Source: CAYPNF01 sp964411985 (GTDB lineage Bacteria > Verrucomicrobiota > Verrucomicrobiia > Limisphaerales > J093). From it: a stretch of DNA of 29,488 nucleotides. The notes beneath the pieces were generated by a model that was given only the letters and a program-made list of their open reading frames with translations, did not search any database and was not told where the DNA came from. Shown here piece after piece: positions 24,940 through 29,488 of this stretch (positions are counted from its first letter, which is position 1; each line of letters begins with the position of its first letter). The translations under genes were made by a program, and so were the position numbers. The stretch spans positions 1-29,488 of the forward strand of contig CAYPNF010000084.1 in NCBI GenBank assembly GCA_964411985.1. The letters run 5' to 3'.

Positions 24940-26016
24940 ATGAAACTTCGATTCTTCAGCTCGAATAGCCGAGGTTCGGCAATCCTCGCCCTGCTGTTGG
25001 GTCTGTCCCTCGGATCTCTGGCCGCCACAATCTGGGCTGGCGACGCTTCACCTTCTCCCGTCCGCGAATACGACATCCTGCGTGCGTTTCCACCAGGCCG
25101 ACTGGAAGCACTCAGCCGCGGTGACTATCCAGACGAACGAGGTCTCACCGGCGGCAACCGGGCTCATGGCAGCTGGCTGGAGGCCGGACCGCAGCGCGGC
25201 AGTTGTCGCGGCGTGATCGCTGCCGTGGTCGCGGGGAACTTGGCCGCGGCTGATGATGCCTGGCGCGGGATTGAGGTCGCCTTTGCCCACCAGAGGCCCG
25301 ACGGCGGCTTCGAAGCCGAAATGCGGCCGAATGGCACCAGCGCCAAACCTCACGGCGCGGCGGTCGAAACAGCCTTCTTCTTCCTGCAGGAGTTGGGCCG
25401 AGCCATCCTGGTCATCCGCCAATCACCTCATGAAGCGCACTTCCACGCCCGAATTGCCGCGCTTGAACCAAAGATCCGGCGCGCCTGTGAGTTCATTACG
25501 GCCGGCTATGACACCATCATCGCCAACAGCAGCCATGCCGTGAACCGCATCATCATTGCCGCAAAAGCCTTCGGCACCTGCGGCCTCGTACTACACGATG
25601 AGGCGCTGGTGGCCACGTCACGGAAGCTGATCGCGCATGCCCTCACCCTGCGGGACAAAGACGGTGTATTCATTGAGAACGGTGGCCGCGACTCCAGCTA
25701 CAATGTCGTTTCCATTCTCTTCGGCCAGGTCCTCGCACTCCACTTACCACTGCCGGAGTTCGAAGCCGCCCTGCCGGCCGCCGTGGCCTGGCAACTCACC
25801 AAGATTCGTGAAACGGGCGAAGTGGATGTGACTGGCAATACGCGCACGGGCGTCGGCAAGGAGAAGTCGTACACGGGCCAGCCCAAGAACGTGAACTACA
25901 ATGAAGTGGTGCTGGCGCTCACCTACTACGGCCTCGTGCATCGCGATGCCGCCGCCCTCGCCGCCGCTGACCGTGTGTTCTCCTATACACAGCGTCCGCA
26001 ACCCACGGCCAAGTAA
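24940..26016 (+). CDS. Exported protein of unknown function, predicted mostly alpha-helical
   Basis: 358 aa. The signal peptide is MKLRFFSS...ILALLLGLSLGSLAATIWA, with likely cleavage before GDAS. I do not recognise a named family. The body has repeating helix pairs punctuated by Gly-rich turns (HQRPDGGFEAE, KDGVFIENGGRDSSYN, QPKNVNYNEVVLALTYYG). This recalls alpha/alpha-toroid folds of polysaccharide lyases and glycoside hydrolases, but catalytic residues cannot be assigned. It lies just downstream of the carboxylesterase on the same strand and converges with the broken hydrolase. Neighbouring esterases suggest a role in breaking down an esterified polymer (inference). Confidence 0.75.
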   Translation: MKLRFFSSNSRGSAILALLLGLSLGSLAATIWAGDASPSPVREYDILRAFPPGRLEALSRGDYPDERGLTGGNRAHGSWLEAGPQRGSCRGVIAAVVAGNLAAADDAWRGIEVAFAHQRPDGGFEAEMRPNGTSAKPHGAAVETAFFFLQELGRAILVIRQSPHEAHFHARIAALEPKIRRACEFITAGYDTIIANSSHAVNRIIIAAKAFGTCGLVLHDEALVATSRKLIAHALTLRDKDGVFIENGGRDSSYNVVSILFGQVLALHLPLPEFEAALPAAVAWQLTKIRETGEVDVTGNTRTGVGKEKSYTGQPKNVNYNEVVLALTYYGLVHRDAAALAAADRVFSYTQRPQPTAK

Positions 26017-26035
26017 CGCTACCGGGCGTCGGCCT

Positions 26036-27639
26036 TCAATTCGCCGCGTTCGGCTTCCAATCCAGGTGTTTCTGGAGAAACTCCAACGTCCCCTCGAAGT
26101 TCATGCTGTGCCCGCCCTGGAAGAACTCGATCGCTGTGCGATCAGCATGACCGAACTGCGCATAGAGGAAGCGTACTTTTGCGTACTCGTGTGCAACCCA
26201 CTGATCCAGCCCCACCAGGTCCAAGTGCCCGCGCTCGACCATGAAGGGACGCGGATAGATCAGATAAGCCATCTCCGCGTAGTCGAAAGTCTGTCCCAGA
26301 TTCCAGTAGGGCATCTCCCATTCAATCGTTCGCATGAAGCTGAACGGTTGATCGGTCGACGCCACCTTGGTGGTCCATTGGTTGAAGTCGCCCGAACAGA
26401 TCGACAAGGCGTACTGCTGAAGGATACTCGGGACACGCACAGCTGTCTCACCACCATAGCTCAGCCCGTAGAATCCAATCCGCTCCCCATCCACCCAGGG
26501 CAACGTCGCCAGCCACCGAAGGATCTGGTCGTGCTGCGGGATGATAAAGGAAAATAGGGTAGCCTGGACCGTGTTTGCCTTGCGACAAAGCCAGCGATAC
26601 CGATCCTCTCCGCGGTACAGATTGTGTGGGGCAAAGCATCGCCAAACCGGACCAAACGGCTCCAGACGTTTCGGTAGATCGGCTCCGCCCAGACTCGCTC
26701 GCGCGATTCAAAATAGCCGCTCACCAGGGCCGCATCCACCCGCGTATCGAGTGCGGCCGCATGAAAAGCGATCAAACCTCCCTCTGCGAACCCGGCGACG
26801 CCGATCTTGGCTCCCGGAGCGAGACTGTGGGTCTTCTCAAACCAGTCCACCGCCGCCAGGACCCGCTGAACCTCGTAACCGAGGATGTGTCGTCCCATGT
26901 GGTAGGCCTGCCGATAAATCCACTCCCGCGAAGTTTGCTGGGATTGCCGCAATACGGGATCGTCGGTCACAAGAGGCTTCCGATCTACCAGCGTCAGGAT
27001 CACCAACTCGCAGCCACTTTCTGCCAGCCTTCGCCCCAACTGCTGTTCCGCTGACAGCCCAGGTGCCAAGCCAAGTAGCTGCTCCGGTGTTTGATCCGCA
27101 TCAGGCACCACCACCACCCGTGCCACCGGAACCCCTCTGGGCTGGACGAGCAACCCTTCCCCATCTACCCCCTCGAGCACCGGCCAGCGTACCTGGTACA
27201 CAAGAAATCTCTCATTCTCGGCAACCAGCGCGGGATTCAGCTCGTCTCCAAACCGCTCCATACCGGCAGGCAGACGGGGATCCACAACACCGAGAATAGT
27301 TTGCAAAAACTGCCTGTTTTCCTCAACCGAAGCCACGTAGGCCTGCGGTGAGGAGAAATCGTATTTCCACAGTTTCGCTCGCTCCTTTCCGGCATCGGCG
27401 ATCTTCCTTTCGACGAATCGGTGGGCCCCGTCCATAAGGCGCTGGGAAAGATCTGTTTCAGCCCAATCGAGAACCTGAGTACCCGGCAGACTGCCGGCAA
27501 AGCCCACCACCAAAGCAGGGAGGCAGGCGATCAGCAGCGAAAGGTAGTGGCGACACGCGACGCGATGATTCGGTGATCTGAGAAGTCCTCCCGGAAGATC
27601 GTAATCGCGGTTTCGAGGAATGCTCGCAGTCGGGTACAC
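26036..27639 (-). pseudogene. Broken or fused alpha/beta-hydrolase gene (frameshift near 26635)
   Basis: Two minus-strand frames join at ~26630-26645. The 5' part (from 27639) has a signal-like segment (YLSLLIACLPALVVGFAGS) and hydrolase sequence through IGVAGFAEGG and PIYRNVWSRLVRFGDA. It then runs out of sense into low-quality sequence until 26461. In the other frame, hydrolase sequence resumes with PHNLYRGEDRYRWLCRKAN, IGFYGLSYGGETA (Ser elbow), PRPFMVERGH and FFQGGHSMN (His) to 26036. The two parts each hold a nucleophile-elbow-like motif about 108 residues apart, one more than a single alpha/beta-hydrolase domain has. I therefore read this as the front of one hydrolase joined to the back of a paralogue, out of frame. 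A simple frameshift in an unusual gene, or a sequencing error, is the alternative. The front elbow lacks Ser (GFAEGG). Confidence 0.75.
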
Positions 27640-27700
27640 ACCCCTATTCTAGGGCTTCCTGGAAGCACCGGGCAAACGCAAAGTGACCGGTCTCGCAACC

Positions 27701-28531
27701 CTATTGGGTGACTGAATCAGGAGGGTCAGCCGCCGGCAATCTGAGCTTCCGCTCCTGCTTCAAAAGCCACTCATAGAACTCGGATGAGGTAAACGGCTTG
27801 TTTGCCAGCCCGTGCCCTTCTCGCGGATAGAGGGTCATCTGCACATTTCCACCAACCTTCTCAAGAGCTTTCTTCATGTTCAGGCCGTGGCTGGCAGGGA
27901 TGACGTCGTCGAACTCACCATGAAAGATCCACACCGGCAAGCGCCGCAGCTTTCGGGCTGCCTCGCCAGGATACCAGGATCCGGAAATCGGAGCAATCGC
28001 CGCAAACCGTTCGGGATAAGCACAGGCCAGCATCCAGGTCGCGTTGCCGCCGTTGCTGTGCCCGGTCACGTAGACATGGCCAGGATCGATTCCGTAGTTC
28101 AGTTGCACCTCAGCCAGGAGGGCAGTGAGCTTGGGAACCGACCATGCGCCGGAGGTTGCAGGGCAAACCACCACGAAGGGGAATTCGGGATGTTTCTTCG
28201 CATAGGGCAGAGGTCCCACGTGTTCAAACTTGTCCAGCTTCTCGTCAGCGCAGGCACCATGGAGAAACAGGAGCAGCGGATGTTTCCCCTGTTTCTCCAC
28301 GTAAGCGGCTGGCAGATAGCCAGCAAAAAGATAGCCCGCCCGGCCAACGAAGAGACGCCCTTGGGTTGAGGACTCGTCTGGAACGGACTTCGCGGGCAAC
28401 GGTGCCTCGGGTTCCGTCTTGGGCGCCGAGTCGTCCGCGATAACCACCCCTCCGCAATACAGCACGACCCATGCGCGCAGAACCTCAAGGCGGAATCCGC
28501 CCCAAATGCGATTCAGATCCAGATAACCCAT
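27701..28531 (-). CDS. Secreted esterase of the PHB-depolymerase/feruloyl-esterase-like type
   Basis: 276 aa from the ATG at 28531; the longer frame to 28681 overlaps tatD and is unlikely. An N-terminal hydrophobic segment (LEVLRAWVVLYCGGVVIA) is followed by an acidic/Pro-rich linker. Alpha/beta-hydrolase motifs are present: oxyanion LFLHGACADE (~88-97), nucleophile elbow VTGHSNGG (Ser159), acid in FHGEFDDVIP (Asp208 or 209), and catalytic His240 in EGHGLAN. The set is complete, so it is probably active. This subgroup includes PHB depolymerases and feruloyl or acetylxylan esterases; the substrate is not determined. It lies 52 bp after the TatD-family gene on the same strand and may be cotranscribed. 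Confidence 0.88.
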   Translation of the reverse strand: MGYLDLNRIWGGFRLEVLRAWVVLYCGGVVIADDSAPKTEPEAPLPAKSVPDESSTQGRLFVGRAGYLFAGYLPAAYVEKQGKHPLLLFLHGACADEKLDKFEHVGPLPYAKKHPEFPFVVVCPATSGAWSVPKLTALLAEVQLNYGIDPGHVYVTGHSNGGNATWMLACAYPERFAAIAPISGSWYPGEAARKLRRLPVWIFHGEFDDVIPASHGLNMKKALEKVGGNVQMTLYPREGHGLANKPFTSSEFYEWLLKQERKLRLPAADPPDSVTQ

Positions 28532-28583
28532 TTCCGTGAATTCTGACCAACTCAAACTCCCCGCCTCACGCGGAACCCTCCGC

Positions 28584-29393
28584 TCAGGCGGCAGGGGTTC
28601 GCACCCCGAACAGGCGCTCAAAATTCGCCGCCACCTGATTCGCCAGGTCCGCTTCTGGAATGCACCAAAGCCCTGCCGCAAAACGATATACCAAGGTCAG
28701 GTTAGCAGGATGGTTCAGAAACTGACCCGTCGCGGCGTCCTGCAGCTCGCGAACACGAAGCTCCGCTGGGGGAGTCATATCGGGGGCATCAGTCTCCAGA
28801 AGTAAATGATCGATCGGAATCGTTCGGAACACCTCCTGCTGACGACGTTTCCTGGGATGAGCGAAGTACCCCGAGAAGGAGAAGCAGGCTCCCAACGCCA
28901 GGAACGGTTGGACGTACTCAGCCGGGCCCCCATAGGAATGCAGAAGAAAACCGCGGGGTGCGCGCGGGGCGTTCCGGAGCAACTCCAGCAAACGCGACCA
29001 GCTTTTAAGGCAATGCACCGTGATCGGCAGACCCCTGCTGGCGGCCTCCCCCCACTGCCATAAAAAGACCTCCTCCTGTGCCGCACAGTCGGGATTCCGC
29101 ATCCACCGGTCCAACCCAATCTCACCGATGCAGACAGCTCCCTGATCCAATTGCTGGAGAAGGGAATCCCTCCATTGCTCGGAACGATCCTCGACAAACC
29201 AAGGATGGAGCCCGAATGCCGGGAGCAATCCGGGGTGAAGGCGGGCCAACTCGCGCACTCGAGGCCAATCCGCTTCGCACGTCCCATTCACCACGCTATG
29301 CGACACTCCCAACTCCTTCGCCTCGCGAAGGACCGTCGGAAGCAACCCGCTCAACCGCAGGTCTTGCAGATGATTGTGACTGTCCAGCAGCAT
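28584..29393 (-). CDS. TatD-family metal-dependent hydrolase
   Basis: 269 aa, normal for the family (about 260). TIM-barrel motifs appear in order: SHNHL (His6, His8), CIGEIGLD (bridging Glu), ITVHCLKSW, FLLHSYGG and LLLETDAPDM (Asp). TatD proteins are cytoplasmic Mg-dependent DNases or 3'-5' exonucleases, some acting in RNA or D-amino-acid processing; the exact substrate of this one is unknown. It seems to be the first gene of a short minus-strand unit with the esterase. GGAGG lies ~17 nt before the ATG, too far to be a standard ribosome-binding site. Confidence 0.92.
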   Translation of the reverse strand: MLLDSHNHLQDLRLSGLLPTVLREAKELGVSHSVVNGTCEADWPRVRELARLHPGLLPAFGLHPWFVEDRSEQWRDSLLQQLDQGAVCIGEIGLDRWMRNPDCAAQEEVFLWQWGEAASRGLPITVHCLKSWSRLLELLRNAPRAPRGFLLHSYGGPAEYVQPFLALGACFSFSGYFAHPRKRRQQEVFRTIPIDHLLLETDAPDMTPPAELRVRELQDAATGQFLNHPANLTLVYRFAAGLWCIPEADLANQVAANFERLFGVRTPAA

Positions 29394-29488
29394 GTGAAAG
29401 TTGAAGAAACCCTCCGGCTATGTTATGCAATAAAGCGTGCGGTGTCTCGGAAATTGCGATCGCTTATGAATATGCCCTATCCCCCGCT

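Overview
The window looks like a chromosomal segment of a Verrucomicrobiota bacterium, probably of the Pedosphaera/Limisphaerales type. This is inferred from gene content, not from a marker gene. The clues are high G+C, a pseudopilin carrying the H-X9-DG signature, a TPR + CRTAC1-like (FG-GAP/ASPIC) gene pair, a Tat-exported Gfo/Idh/MocA oxidoreductase, many secreted esterases and hydrolases, and large Ig-like repeat proteins ending in a 'VQYK...WSNL...RFYRIV' module that I associate with this phylum. No rRNA, tRNA or CRISPR array was seen.

Layout. 1-1519 (+) is the 3' part of a PAS hybrid histidine kinase with a receiver domain. 1539-1820 (-) is the C-terminal stump of a REP-associated/IS200-like transposase. 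1836-5079 (-) is a two-gene unit: a membrane-anchored TPR protein followed, with a short overlap, by a CRTAC1-like lipoprotein. 5206-14025 holds two tandem copies (period exactly 4735 bp) of a gene for a 1320-residue secreted protein built from ten Cys-containing Ig-like repeats. Each copy has its own long-stem terminator. The copies are separated by a 650-bp spacer with an IS701-like transposase fragment. 14430-16126 (-) is a double-rhodanese protein coupled to a MauE/DoxX-like membrane protein. 16334-17197 (+) is a pseudopilin and 17802-19160 (+) a secreted Calx-beta/Ig-like protein, each followed by a clear terminator. 19263-19667 (-) is a DUF1232-like protein. 19830-21994 (+) is a Gfo/Idh/MocA oxidoreductase followed by tcdA. 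21924-29393 is rich in secreted hydrolases: an amidohydrolase, a type-B carboxylesterase, an unrecognised exported protein, a broken alpha/beta-hydrolase fusion, a PHB-depolymerase-like esterase, and finally a TatD-family hydrolase.

How it fits together. Most products are exported or membrane-bound, so the segment mainly encodes cell-surface and periplasmic functions. The most unusual part is the tandem giant-gene pair. The copies align over 4085 bp at a constant offset through the coding region, yet mix long blocks of 100% identity with blocks where about a third of bases differ. This suggests gene conversion acting on an older duplication. The copy-1 promoter (TTGACT-17-TATAGT) lies outside the duplicated unit, so the two copies are probably expressed differently. 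The rhodanese/MauE pair, with Cys pairs in both partners, is a candidate extracytoplasmic sulfur or thiol-redox module.
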